Part shown: piece by piece, positions 1 to 6,311 of the stretch
Layout of the letters: every line of letters starts with the position of its first letter
How positions within the stretch are numbered: the stretch's first letter is position 1
The notes under the pieces: model-generated
The model's input: the letters and a program-made list of their open reading frames with translations, nothing else
The model's database searches: none
Told to the model about the DNA's origin: nothing
Assembly: GCA_003133205.1 (NCBI GenBank)
Contig: PKWK01000412.1
Coordinates: forward strand, 1 to 19,016
DNA from: Granulicella sp.
GTDB taxonomy: Bacteria; Acidobacteriota; Terriglobia; Terriglobales; Acidobacteriaceae
DNA length: 19,016 nucleotides
Reading direction: 5' to 3'
Position numbers and translations under genes: made by a program

Positions 1-401
1 ACCAGGGCCGCAGCTTCAAGGCCTATCGCGGAATGGGTAGCTTGAGCGCCATGTCGCAGGGCTCCGGCGAACGCTACTTCCAGAGCGCGGAAGACATGAC
101 CGAAGCCGCCAGCACCGAACGCCCCTCCGTCACCGCACGCGAATCGAACGGCTCCAACCGCCTCGCAAAGTTCGTCCCGGAAGGAATCGAAGGCCGTGTT
201 CCGCATCGCGGACCGCTCGAAGCCATGGTCTACCAGCTCGTCGGCGGATTGCGCTCAGGCATGGGCTATCTCGGCTGCGGAACGATTGAAGAGCTTCAAA
301 CAAATGCGCGCTTCATCCGCATCTCCAACGCCGGCCTTCGCGAGTCGCACGTCCACGATGTCATCATCACCCGCGAAGCGCCGAATTATCACGCCGAATA
401 A
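1..401 (+). CDS. guaB: IMP dehydrogenase, C-terminal part (5' end outside window)
   Basis: IMP dehydrogenase oxidises IMP to XMP with NAD+, the committed step of guanine nucleotide synthesis in the cytoplasm. The frame is open from base 3 and ends at TAA 399-401, giving about 132 C-terminal residues. The family landmarks are in order: FKAYRGMGS (the mobile flap start just after the active-site loop region), [23 protein letters not shown], the [14 protein letters not shown] helix and strand, TIEEL, and the terminal [19 protein letters not shown], which lines the K+ site and tetramer contact in this family. The catalytic cysteine loop and the CBS domains lie upstream of the window. About 200 bases without a gene follow, so it seems to end its transcription unit here, though I see no clear T-tailed terminator. 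Identification is firm. Confidence 0.96.
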   Translation, partial: QGRSFKAYRGMGSLSAMSQGSGERYFQSAEDMTEAASTERPSVTARESNGSNRLAKFVPEGIEGRVPHRGPLEAMVYQLVGGLRSGMGYLGCGTIEELQTNARFIRISNAGLRESHVHDVIITREAPNYHAE

Positions 402-557
402 GCAACCTTTTGTGAACTCTGTCTTACGAGCGATATTCGCCCGGATGCATCGCGTAATTCTTTCCTGTGACATCGTTTCGCCGTAGTCTGGCAACCGATT
501 AAGTCACAGATAACAAAAGCAGTCCAGTTTGGCATCTCACTTGCTTGAATACCGGTT

Positions 558-572
558 GAACCTGTCAGGTTC
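558..572. promoter_or_regulatory. 15-base inverted repeat upstream of the first VanZ-like gene
   Basis: GAACCT-GTC-AGGTTC is a perfect 6-base inverted repeat centred about 37 bases before the ATG at 602. It could be an operator or a short RNA hairpin in the leader. The GAAC/GTTC ends recall Gram-positive SOS boxes, but the 7-base spacing between them is wrong for that motif, so I assign no regulator. Confidence 0.3.
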
Positions 573-588
573 GGTCGCAACTCTGCTT

Positions 589-592
589 GGAG
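589..592 (+). promoter_or_regulatory. Ribosome binding site that sets the first VanZ-like start
   Basis: GGAG sits nine bases before the ATG at 602. It overlaps the TTG codon at 587 that an automatic caller might use, so it favours the 602 start. Confidence 0.55.
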
Positions 593-601
593 ATACAAAC
601 G

Positions 602-1153
602 ATGTCTGCTGCGCCCATACTGTTGAATCCGTCCCAAGTCACACGACCTCGCAGCGTGCGAATCAACATGCGAACCAAATGGTTGCCCGTGCTGCTGAGC
701 CTGGTCTTCGTGTGCTTCACTTCCACCACCTTCATGGGAGGCTCGCATACTCAGGTCGTGGTCAACGCAGTCTGGAAGGCAGCCTTCGGAACTTGGCACT
801 TTAACGAAACCGGACCCGTCAATGAAGTTCTCCGCAAAACTGGTCACTTCTTCGGCTACGGAATGATTGGGCTGTTCTTCCGCAACGCCTGGTACAGCAC
901 GGTTCGGGCTGTCACCACGATGCTGAGAAGTTGGCTCATGCCTTTCGCAGCGGGTCTCGCAGTTGCCTCGACATTTCTCATAGGTTGCCTGGACGAATGG
1001 CATCAAAGGTATCTCCCCGGTCGCGTTGGCTCCATTTGCGATGCTCTGCTTGACTCTGCCGGCGCGCTCTTCATCAACCTCATCGTCTGGGCAGTTGTTG
1101 TCCGCAGGCGCAGGAAAGTGCTAAGCGGATTGCAACTGGCGCGCGAAGCATGA
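602..1153 (+). CDS. VanZ-like family membrane protein (copy 1 of a tandem pair)
   Basis: A 183-residue protein with VanZ-family features. There is a hydrophobic segment at about 27-45, then RKTGHFFGYG (78-87) leading into a second hydrophobic stretch, a third at about 112-130, then DEWHQRYLPGR (131-141) and CDALLDSAGA (146-155) entering a last membrane helix that ends in an RRRRK tail. The conserved acidic/histidine/glutamine group (D131, E132, H134, Q135) is the family hallmark. VanZ confers low-level teicoplanin resistance in enterococci, but most chromosomal homologues have no proven role, and I infer only an envelope membrane protein. The frame extends back to TTG at 587, but GGAG spacing favours ATG 602. 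A paralogue lies 68 bases downstream on the same strand, so the pair is probably co-transcribed. Confidence 0.85.
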   Translation: MSAAPILLNPSQVTRPRSVRINMRTKWLPVLLSLVFVCFTSTTFMGGSHTQVVVNAVWKAAFGTWHFNETGPVNEVLRKTGHFFGYGMIGLFFRNAWYSTVRAVTTMLRSWLMPFAAGLAVASTFLIGCLDEWHQRYLPGRVGSICDALLDSAGALFINLIVWAVVVRRRRKVLSGLQLAREA

Positions 1154-1221
1154 CAGCCTGAATCCACAGGCATCATCGCCAGAAATATGCGCGACGCGTG
1201 CGCGGCTGATAGCGTAGGAAG

Positions 1222-1752
1222 ATGCGTCCAGTTTTCTTCCTCAAACCACAGCGACAGTGGGCACGCGACGATGCAGGCTGGCGCTGGTGGTTCAGCGTGT
1301 GGGCTCCGGTTGCGATCGCGATCGCAGTCATCTGCATGGAGTCGACGGGTACTTTTTCCGCGCAGAATACAAGCAGTTGGCTGCGGCCCATCGCCGAGCA
1401 CTGGTTTGGCGCCATCAAGGACAGCACGTGGGAAGCCTTCCACCATTGCTTGCGCAAGACCGGGCATTTCGTCGGATACGGGACTGTAGGCTTTACGTTC
1501 CTTCGCGCATGGCTGCACACCCTCGACCGGCGCGGGCCGACAGAACTGCTGCCATTCCGCCTCGAGTCGTCGATTCTCGCCATCTTTTCGACCGCCATCG
1601 TCGCCAGCTGCGACGAATTTCACCAGTCGTTTCTGCCCAATCGCAACGGTACGCCGGTCGATGTGCTGCTCGACACCGCTGGCGCCAGCGTGCTCTGCCT
1701 GCTGGTCTGGCTCGTCTGCTGGCGCAAGCGAACTCGCGTGGAAGATTGGTAG
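1222..1752 (+). CDS. VanZ-like family membrane protein (copy 2 of a tandem pair)
   Basis: A 176-residue paralogue of the gene just upstream. LRKTGHFVGYG (77-87), CDEFHQSFLPNR (130-141) and VDVLLDTAGA (146-155) align without gaps. I count about 40 identities in 100 columns (residues 71-170 in both), with the least similarity in the variable loop at about 101-120. Hydrophobic segments lie at about 24-40, 82-98, 116-130 and 155-167, with a basic C-terminus (WRKRTR), giving a small polytopic membrane protein. The purine-rich GGAAG directly abuts the ATG at 1222, which is closer than a normal ribosome site, so the start is uncertain. The stop lies only 21 bases from the convergent stop of the GNAT gene. 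The biochemical role is unknown; the family name comes from teicoplanin resistance but does not prove it here. Confidence 0.83.
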   Translation: MRPVFFLKPQRQWARDDAGWRWWFSVWAPVAIAIAVICMESTGTFSAQNTSSWLRPIAEHWFGAIKDSTWEAFHHCLRKTGHFVGYGTVGFTFLRAWLHTLDRRGPTELLPFRLESSILAIFSTAIVASCDEFHQSFLPNRNGTPVDVLLDTAGASVLCLLVWLVCWRKRTRVEDW

Positions 1753-1773
1753 CGCGCGAGGGCTCTTACGAGC

Positions 1774-2790
1774 TCAGCGCCGCTTGCGTCGCGTATCCAG
1801 TGCCATCGCATCGAAGCGATGCCGCAGCGAAAAGCCAGATCGCTCGTAGAGCCTGACAGCCTGATCATTCGCTTCCGTCACCGTAAGCGTGATGGCCTCG
1901 AAACCCGCTGCCAGCAGCGTTTTCGCACTCCGCCCCAGAAGCAAGCGGCCAAGTCCCCGGCCGCGGAACGCCGGCGCGATGCAGAGCTGAGTAATGTGCG
2001 CGACCTCCGGAGCGACGCGCGAACACAGCACCATGCCGACCAGCGAACCGCTTCGCCGATCGCGCAGCATCCAGGAGAATTTCGCTTCAAAGACGCCGCA
2101 TCCGGGAAACCGCACGATGTTGTGCAGAAAGCGCAGGGAACCGTGCAGCGTTCGGTACTGGTCGTTGATCTGGGCATCCGCGTGGCCCACATAGCATGCG
2201 TAGATCAGCTCGCCCGCTGCCTGGTAATCCTGTGCAGTCCAGGGCGACAGTTCTAACTCCGCCGGAACTCCCGGCGAAGATGCTTCAAGCGCAGGCAAGG
2301 CCGTAGGTAAAACGTCGATCGTCCCGCGGAGGTCGCATTCCAGAAACAAGCGCGGGTAGATTGTGAACTCCGGACCCGTAAAGAGGTCGGCAAACTCACC
2401 TGCGTTGAACAGGAGAAGTTGCGACTCCACGCGATCGACCGCGGGCGAGTGCCGCAGCATTTCCAGCACATGGACCAGGAGCACGCGGGTCGTCTCGGCG
2501 TCGCTCATCGTTCTGTGACCTGCGGCAAAAGCATCGCCGATCACCGCTTTGTGTCCTTCGTAAACGCAGAAGGTGTAACCGCAAACGCGCCCTTGGTCGA
2601 GCGCCACGAAACCGTGCAGGATGCGTGATTCCAGATACTGCAGCAGCAACTCGGTCGAGCTCGTGTAATCCCAGCGCAGGCGCTCGCGCCACACTTCAGC
2701 CTCACGCTCCAGCAAAGGCCGCAGTTGACGTGCGGAGAAATGCCGCAGGTCGAGGACTTCGATTTGAGAGGCAACCGGCAAACTGGACAT
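1774..2790 (-). CDS. GNAT-family N-acetyltransferase, probably two GNAT-like halves
   Basis: A 338-residue protein ending in a clear GNAT domain. The acetyl-CoA pyrophosphate loop is in ITQLCIAPAFRGRGLGRLLL, with RGRGLG at about residues 276-281, followed by the family's closing pattern LTVTEANDQAVRLYERSGF. The N-terminal half (FVALDQGRVCGYTFCVYEGHKA) looks like a degenerate GNAT fold with no CoA loop, as in tandem GNAT enzymes such as mycothiol synthase. It would transfer an acyl group from acyl-CoA to an amine; the substrate cannot be read from sequence. The frame opens at a TTG at 2817, but ATG 2790 is the better start although its ribosome site is weak. It is the last gene of a leftward run and lies 105 bases after the GT39-like gene. 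Confidence 0.85.
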   Translation of the reverse strand: MSSLPVASQIEVLDLRHFSARQLRPLLEREAEVWRERLRWDYTSSTELLLQYLESRILHGFVALDQGRVCGYTFCVYEGHKAVIGDAFAAGHRTMSDAETTRVLLVHVLEMLRHSPAVDRVESQLLLFNAGEFADLFTGPEFTIYPRLFLECDLRGTIDVLPTALPALEASSPGVPAELELSPWTAQDYQAAGELIYACYVGHADAQINDQYRTLHGSLRFLHNIVRFPGCGVFEAKFSWMLRDRRSGSLVGMVLCSRVAPEVAHITQLCIAPAFRGRGLGRLLLGRSAKTLLAAGFEAITLTVTEANDQAVRLYERSGFSLRHRFDAMALDTRRKRR

Positions 2791-2895
2791 ACAACCCGAC
2801 CTACACTTCGACTTCAATTCCGATCCAAAATACCTGTCGAGGATTACAGGCGTCGAGCTTTATCGCACACCATGCGCGGAATAGCGCTCAGAGCC

Positions 2896-4719
2896 CTACC
2901 GCTTTTGGTAGACCTTATACACTTCCAGACCCTGCGATTCGTAGAGGAAAAGCGGCTCGTAAACGCGGCCGGCGAGCCAGTGATCCAGTTGGGCCGTCTC
3001 GCTCGCCGGAATCACCAGCAGATGCGCGTCCGCGGGAACGCCGTCCTTGTCGTAATTGATCGGCTCCTCGTTGCGATAGAAGGCGAGGCCATAGATCATG
3101 TCGCGCTTGACGTCGTGAACCGCGACCGGCCGCACATCGGGAGCCTGCTGCTGCATCTGGCGCGCGAGCGGTCTGGCGGAATAGTTCAGGTCGAGGTCTC
3201 TGCCGTGGAAGCCGAGCAGGAACACCATCGCAGCCAGTACCGGAAACAGCGTAGCGTTGCGCACATGCGCGATACCTCCGACGCGGATCGTCTTGACCAC
3301 GGCGAAGAACACAAGGATCGCCGCTGCGCTGGCGCACACGAGCCAGGTTGCCGACGGCACAAGCGTCTCGTACAGCATGTGCTGCGGCGCCAGCACGATC
3401 ACGAAGGCCACTAACGCGCATGCGGCCGCGTGCGACCAAAGCAGCCACTTGGGCAGTCCATTCCGGCGAATGCGGTTGAGGTAGTCGCCGGTGAGAATTG
3501 TGACTGGCGGAATTGAGGGCAGGATGTAACCGGGCAGCTTCGACTTGGAGCAGGTGAAGAAGACGATAGGGAAGAGCGCCCAGAGGACGAGGAACTCGGG
3601 GAAGGCATCTCCCGCGCGGAAGTGCCCGAGATAGCGCTTGGGATTGACGCGCACCTTCCACTCGTCGATCGAATCGCTCATCGCTGCGACTACGGCGCGG
3701 ATTGCAATCACTGTCCAGGGCATCAGTCCTACGAGCAGGACCGCGAGGTAATACCAGACTGGCTGGCGATGCTGGTAAAGGTTGGTGGCAAAGCGCTCGA
3801 GATTGTGCTCGACGAAGAAGGCATGCACAAACGTCGGGTTTTCCCGCTGTACCGCGATATACCAGGGCAGCACCATCACCAGATAGAGCAGGACGCCCGG
3901 AATCCAGATGGTGCGGCGAAGCGCCGACCACTCGCGCCGCAGACCGAGGAATAACAGGATGATGCCGAGCGCGAGGAACGGAGCGACGGGTCCTTTGGCG
4001 AGCGTCGCGGCGGCTCCGAAGAAGTACAGGTCGAAGAGCCAGAACTTCTTGCCCGTCTCGTACCATGCGTACCAGCCGAGCATTCCGATGCAGAACGGAG
4101 CGGCGAGTTGCATGTCGGTGGAGGCGCCGCGGGCGAAGCCGACGATGGCAACGCAGGATGCGGTGATCAGCGCGGCGTCGAGCTGGCCTCCAGGGCGGAA
4201 ACGCCGCATGTGGAGGAAGATCATCACGATCAGCAGGAATGCGCCGGAAGCTGCAGGCAGCCGCGCCGACCAGTCGGATACGCCGAACTCCTTGAAGAAG
4301 CTCATTGCGCGCCAGTAGTAGAGCGCCGGCTTCTCCAGCCACGGATGTCCATAGAGGATCGGGGTTACGGTTCCGCCGTCGAGGCAGCGGAAGGAGTTCT
4401 CGATGTCCTTCGTCCTGATGCTGTGCGGGAAGATCCTCGCGTTGACCTGATGGCAGATGTCGGAGTGTGCGTTGAGCATCTCGCGGGCGATCTGCGCGTA
4501 ACGCGGCTCGTCGGCGCCGACCAAGCCGACCTGATCGCCGCCGAAGATCGGGACCAATCCGTAGAACAGCAGGAAGGTCGTGACCACGAGGAGGACGACG
4601 AACTCCCACGGTGACTCGCCGCGGAGGCTCTGGATTTTGGCGCGCATCCAGGCGACTGGAGCATGGCGTTTTGTTGCGCCGGATGCGGCGGGTTGTGGAG
4701 ATTCAGTCAATATATCCAT
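2896..4719 (-). CDS. GT39/ArnT-like polyprenyl-phosphate-sugar membrane glycosyltransferase
   Basis: A 607-residue polytopic membrane protein of the PMT/ArnT superfamily, which moves a sugar from a polyprenyl phosphate donor to protein, lipid A or another envelope acceptor on the outer face of the membrane. The first helix is at about 38-58. It is followed by the family's first periplasmic loop with GADEPRYAQIAREM, where D70-E71 matches the conserved acidic pair, and by HPWLEKPALYYWRAMSFFKEFGVSDWSARLPAA, of which WLEKPALYYW is a second hallmark. About ten more hydrophobic helices follow (for example FWLFDLYFFGAAATLAKGPVAPFLALGIILLFL). The last 130 or so residues are less hydrophobic and probably form the soluble C-terminal domain. 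Donor and acceptor are unknown, so I do not call it ArnT itself. No good ribosome site precedes ATG 4719; a hairpin sits there instead. Confidence 0.87.
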   Translation of the reverse strand: MDILTESPQPAASGATKRHAPVAWMRAKIQSLRGESPWEFVVLLVVTTFLLFYGLVPIFGGDQVGLVGADEPRYAQIAREMLNAHSDICHQVNARIFPHSIRTKDIENSFRCLDGGTVTPILYGHPWLEKPALYYWRAMSFFKEFGVSDWSARLPAASGAFLLIVMIFLHMRRFRPGGQLDAALITASCVAIVGFARGASTDMQLAAPFCIGMLGWYAWYETGKKFWLFDLYFFGAAATLAKGPVAPFLALGIILLFLGLRREWSALRRTIWIPGVLLYLVMVLPWYIAVQRENPTFVHAFFVEHNLERFATNLYQHRQPVWYYLAVLLVGLMPWTVIAIRAVVAAMSDSIDEWKVRVNPKRYLGHFRAGDAFPEFLVLWALFPIVFFTCSKSKLPGYILPSIPPVTILTGDYLNRIRRNGLPKWLLWSHAAACALVAFVIVLAPQHMLYETLVPSATWLVCASAAAILVFFAVVKTIRVGGIAHVRNATLFPVLAAMVFLLGFHGRDLDLNYSARPLARQMQQQAPDVRPVAVHDVKRDMIYGLAFYRNEEPINYDKDGVPADAHLLVIPASETAQLDHWLAGRVYEPLFLYESQGLEVYKVYQKR

Positions 4720-4727
4720 CAGCGACG

Positions 4728-4746
4728 AGACTGGATTAGCCAGTCT
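4728..4746 (-). promoter_or_regulatory. Hairpin directly before the GT39-like start codon
   Basis: On the minus strand AGACTGG-CTAAT-CCAGTCT forms a perfect 7-base stem with a 5-base loop, ending eight bases before the ATG at 4719. It occupies the place where a ribosome site would be, so it could limit translation or mark an RNA processing point between rbfA and this gene. Confidence 0.4.
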
Positions 4747-4836
4747 ATTAAGCCAGACAAGGCTACCAGAGTCTTCCTTCCTTCGGCGTGTTGGGAAGTT
4801 TCTGCGCTGGCGCTGCGATGGGCTTCAGTATGTGGG

Positions 4837-5268
4837 TCATGACTGCGGCTCGGAGGGCTGCGGTACGACGGTTTTGGCGGCGCTGGCCGATTTTTCGTCG
4901 CGCTTCTTGTCGCGCTTGCGGGTGCGGGCGAGCAGTTCGTCCATTCGGCCAGTCATTCTCTCGGAACGGTCGATGGCGAAGGTCAGCTCGGGCACATGGC
5001 GAACGCCCATGCGATCGCGGATCTGGGAGCGGATGAAGCCGCGTGCGGTCATCAGGCCGGCGAGCGTGGAGGCCTCTTCGACTTCGGTTCCATGGACAGC
5101 TACGAAGACGCGGGCGCTCTTGCCGCCGGGCGCGAGAACGACGTCGGTGACGTAGCTGGGGGCGATGCGCGGGTCGGAGAGCTCACCTTCGAGCATGGCT
5201 CCGATCTCTTCGGAGAAGGTGCTGGCGACGCGGTTTCGGTGGTAGATTCGTGCTCGTTGTTCATCCAT
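4837..5268 (-). CDS. rbfA: Ribosome-binding factor A
   Basis: RbfA is a single KH-domain protein that binds the free 30S subunit and helps mature the 5' end of 16S rRNA. The 143-residue product shows the family pattern: RNRVASTFSEEIGAMLEGEL (N-terminal helix), SDPRI (31-35), the VTDVVLAPGGKSARVFVAV strand and loop, the helix with GFIRSQIRDRMGVRHVPELTFAID, and SERMTGRMDELL. The last 30 or so residues are a charged Lys/Arg/Glu tail beyond the KH core. It follows ylxP by 82 bases in the same direction, the usual neighbour order (nusA-infB-ylxP-rbfA-truB), but infB is not upstream here. Three codons near the start could initiate; ATG 5268 gives the normal family N-terminus. Confidence 0.93.
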   Translation of the reverse strand: MDEQRARIYHRNRVASTFSEEIGAMLEGELSDPRIAPSYVTDVVLAPGGKSARVFVAVHGTEVEEASTLAGLMTARGFIRSQIRDRMGVRHVPELTFAIDRSERMTGRMDELLARTRKRDKKRDEKSASAAKTVVPQPSEPQS

Positions 5269-5323
5269 AAGGCATCTTTCATCTCTTCATCGAACATTCA
5301 AGGATAACAAAGGACAAAAGCAG

Positions 5324-5338
5324 ATTCCCTTCGGGAAT
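5324..5338. repeat. ATTCCC-ttc-GGGAAT hairpin in the ylxP-rbfA spacer
   Basis: A perfect 6-base inverted repeat with a 3-base loop lies between the ylxP stop and the rbfA start. The surrounding stretch (about 5311-5345) reads ACAAAAGCAGATTCCC...GGGAATGACAAACG. I recall very similar strings scattered through acidobacterial intergenic DNA, which would make this a dispersed repeat; that is memory, not a search. Confidence 0.5.
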
Positions 5339-5350
5339 GACAAACGGAGG

Positions 5351-5647
5351 TCATTCTGCGAGGATTTCGACCCAAGAGTCGACGATTTCGGCTCCGAGCG
5401 TGTTGGTAAGGCGGTGGATGGCGTCGTCGAGTTCCTTCATCTGGCCGGTTAGATAGGCGTGGGAGCCGGAGATAGCGGCGATTCCCAGCGTGGCGCGATT
5501 CCAGAGGTTGGCGTCGTCGAGTTCGGCGACAGAAACGTTGAAGCCGTGGCGCAGCTTGTCCTTGAGTGAGCGGAGGACCTGGCGGCGATCCTTGAGGGAC
5601 TGCGCGTGCGGGATGGAGAGTTCGACGGTGAGTTTGGCGATCGGCAT
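5351..5647 (-). CDS. ylxP: DUF503 / YlxP-like protein
   Basis: A 98-residue protein matching the DUF503 family: N-terminal MPIAKLTVELSIPHAQSLKD, then RRQVLRSLKDKLRHGFNVSVAEL, then DANLWNRATLGIAAISGS and a C-terminal acidic helix and strand (RLTNTLGAEIVDSWVEIL). Length is typical. The family encodes small ferredoxin-fold proteins that usually sit between infB and rbfA; B. subtilis YlxP is a nucleoid- or ribosome-associated protein of poorly defined role. Here rbfA follows at 82 bases, supporting the assignment. The upstream side is a 664-base gene-free stretch rather than infB, so this unit probably has its own promoter, though I found no convincing -35/-10 pair or ribosome site reading leftward from 5648. 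Confidence 0.88.
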   Translation of the reverse strand: MPIAKLTVELSIPHAQSLKDRRQVLRSLKDKLRHGFNVSVAELDDANLWNRATLGIAAISGSHAYLTGQMKELDDAIHRLTNTLGAEIVDSWVEILAE

Positions 5648-6030
5648 TGTAGGGACAGTGGTAAGTGGTTAGTGGTAAGTGGTCAGTTGAAGGCGCCGAG
5701 TGGTGGTACCCCCCGGGGTGGTATAGGTAACTAGCTTTGAATCAATGGCTTGTCAAATTTGCTCCGCGCAAATATTTCATTCCATTGGAGTTATTGGTAA
5801 ATATTTCAAAACATTGAAGTTACGTACGCCTTCCATGGCTGGCTGGAACGCGCGCGGTTGTTCGTTCTGTGATTTGCCCCTACTTAAATTATACGCTTTT
5901 GGATGGGTGATTCGGCCAACTATTCTGCGTGATGAAAGGCTCGTGGATACTGGGGATTCGCGGTTTTCGACAGGCTGGGGGGCTTGACAGGATCTTGAGG
6001 GGAAGGTGGTCAGCGGGATAGAGAACTAAG
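5648..6030. other. Gene-poor spacer with low-GC tract and 29-base tandem units
   Basis: No convincing gene lies here; the one open frame (5745-5987) has no ribosome site and no recognisable protein character. The stretch contains the heptamer array, a GGTACCCCCCGGGGTGGTA near-palindrome at about 5705, and an AT-rich tract in otherwise GC-rich DNA. Inside that tract two related units begin AAATATTTCA and end ATTGGAGTTA (5770-5793) or ATTGAAGTTA (5799-5822), a period of 29 bases. The mosaic is reminiscent of intergenic repeats I associate with Acidobacteriaceae, but that is recollection only. Confidence 0.6.
5657..5684. repeat. Heptamer tandem repeat AGTGGTN x4
   Basis: Four perfect-register copies of AGTGGT(A/T/A/C) run from 5657 to 5684, with a partial fifth. 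They begin about ten bases upstream of the leftward ylxP start. Such heptamers expand and contract by slippage; they lie where the ylxP leader or promoter should be. Confidence 0.75.
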
Positions 6031-6156
6031 CCCACGATAGGCGCGAGAAAACCGCGCCGATCGTGGGGCACCCAAGTTTATGGCCCGATCGAGAACCGTC
6101 TCAGGGGCGGGATGTGGGGCCTCGGATGTGGCGAGAATGGGGCACCCGGGTTCTCG
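6031..6156 (+). repeat. Hairpin plus GGGGCACCC repeat, two units
   Basis: Unit one is a 15-base stem with one mismatch, CCCACGATAGGCGCG (6031-6045) against CGCGCCGATCGTGGG (6053-6067), with a 7-base loop, and runs directly into GGGGCACCC at 6065-6073. Unit two has CGAGAA (6132-6137) and TTCTCG (6151-6156) enclosing GGGGCACCC at 6139-6147. Related units recur at 14077-14254 and 14641-14832. Translating this DNA yields short false frames with MGHP or WGTR peptides. Confidence 0.75.
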
Positions 6157-6168
6157 ACGGGGTTTTGA

Positions 6169-6196
6169 TTGACAGGGGTGTGTTGGGTTGGATAAA
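6169..6196 (+). promoter_or_regulatory. Probable sigma-70 promoter for the PL4 lipoprotein gene
   Basis: A consensus -35 TTGACA (6169-6174) is followed after 16 bases by GATAAA (6191-6196, four of six matches to TATAAT). Transcription would start near 6203, leaving a leader of about 110 bases before the ATG at 6312. It is the only good hexamer pair I found in the upstream spacer. Confidence 0.5.
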
Positions 6197-6260
6197 TTGC
6201 CTTGCGAGCCTGAAACTGTTTCTCCCTTGCAAGCCTGCTCCTATCTTTATCCCCCCAGCC

Positions 6261-6283
6261 GAACTGCAGTTCAACTGCAAATG
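6261..6283. promoter_or_regulatory. Palindrome with adjoining direct repeat in the lipoprotein gene leader
   Basis: GAACTGCAGTTC (6261-6272) is a perfect 12-base palindrome. AACTGCA recurs 11 bases later at 6273, so the site is also a short tandem. It lies between the predicted promoter and the ribosome site, suitable for a repressor operator or a small leader hairpin. No known regulator is assigned. Confidence 0.35.
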
Positions 6284-6311
6284 ACCGACATCCTGTGAAG
6301 AGAGGTATCTA

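Noticed and set aside
558..572. SOS (LexA) box reading of GAACCTGTCAGGTTC
   Set aside because: Half-site spacing is wrong for the GAAC-N4-GTTC motif and the gene downstream is a VanZ-like protein, not a damage gene.
5745..5987. 80-codon frame in the AT-rich spacer
   Set aside because: No ribosome site, no domain pattern, and it runs through the 29-base repeat units.
6063..6284. 73-codon frame beginning MGHPSLWP
   Set aside because: It translates the hairpin and GGGGCACCC repeat; MGHP and WGTR peptides are products of that repeat, and it has no ribosome site.
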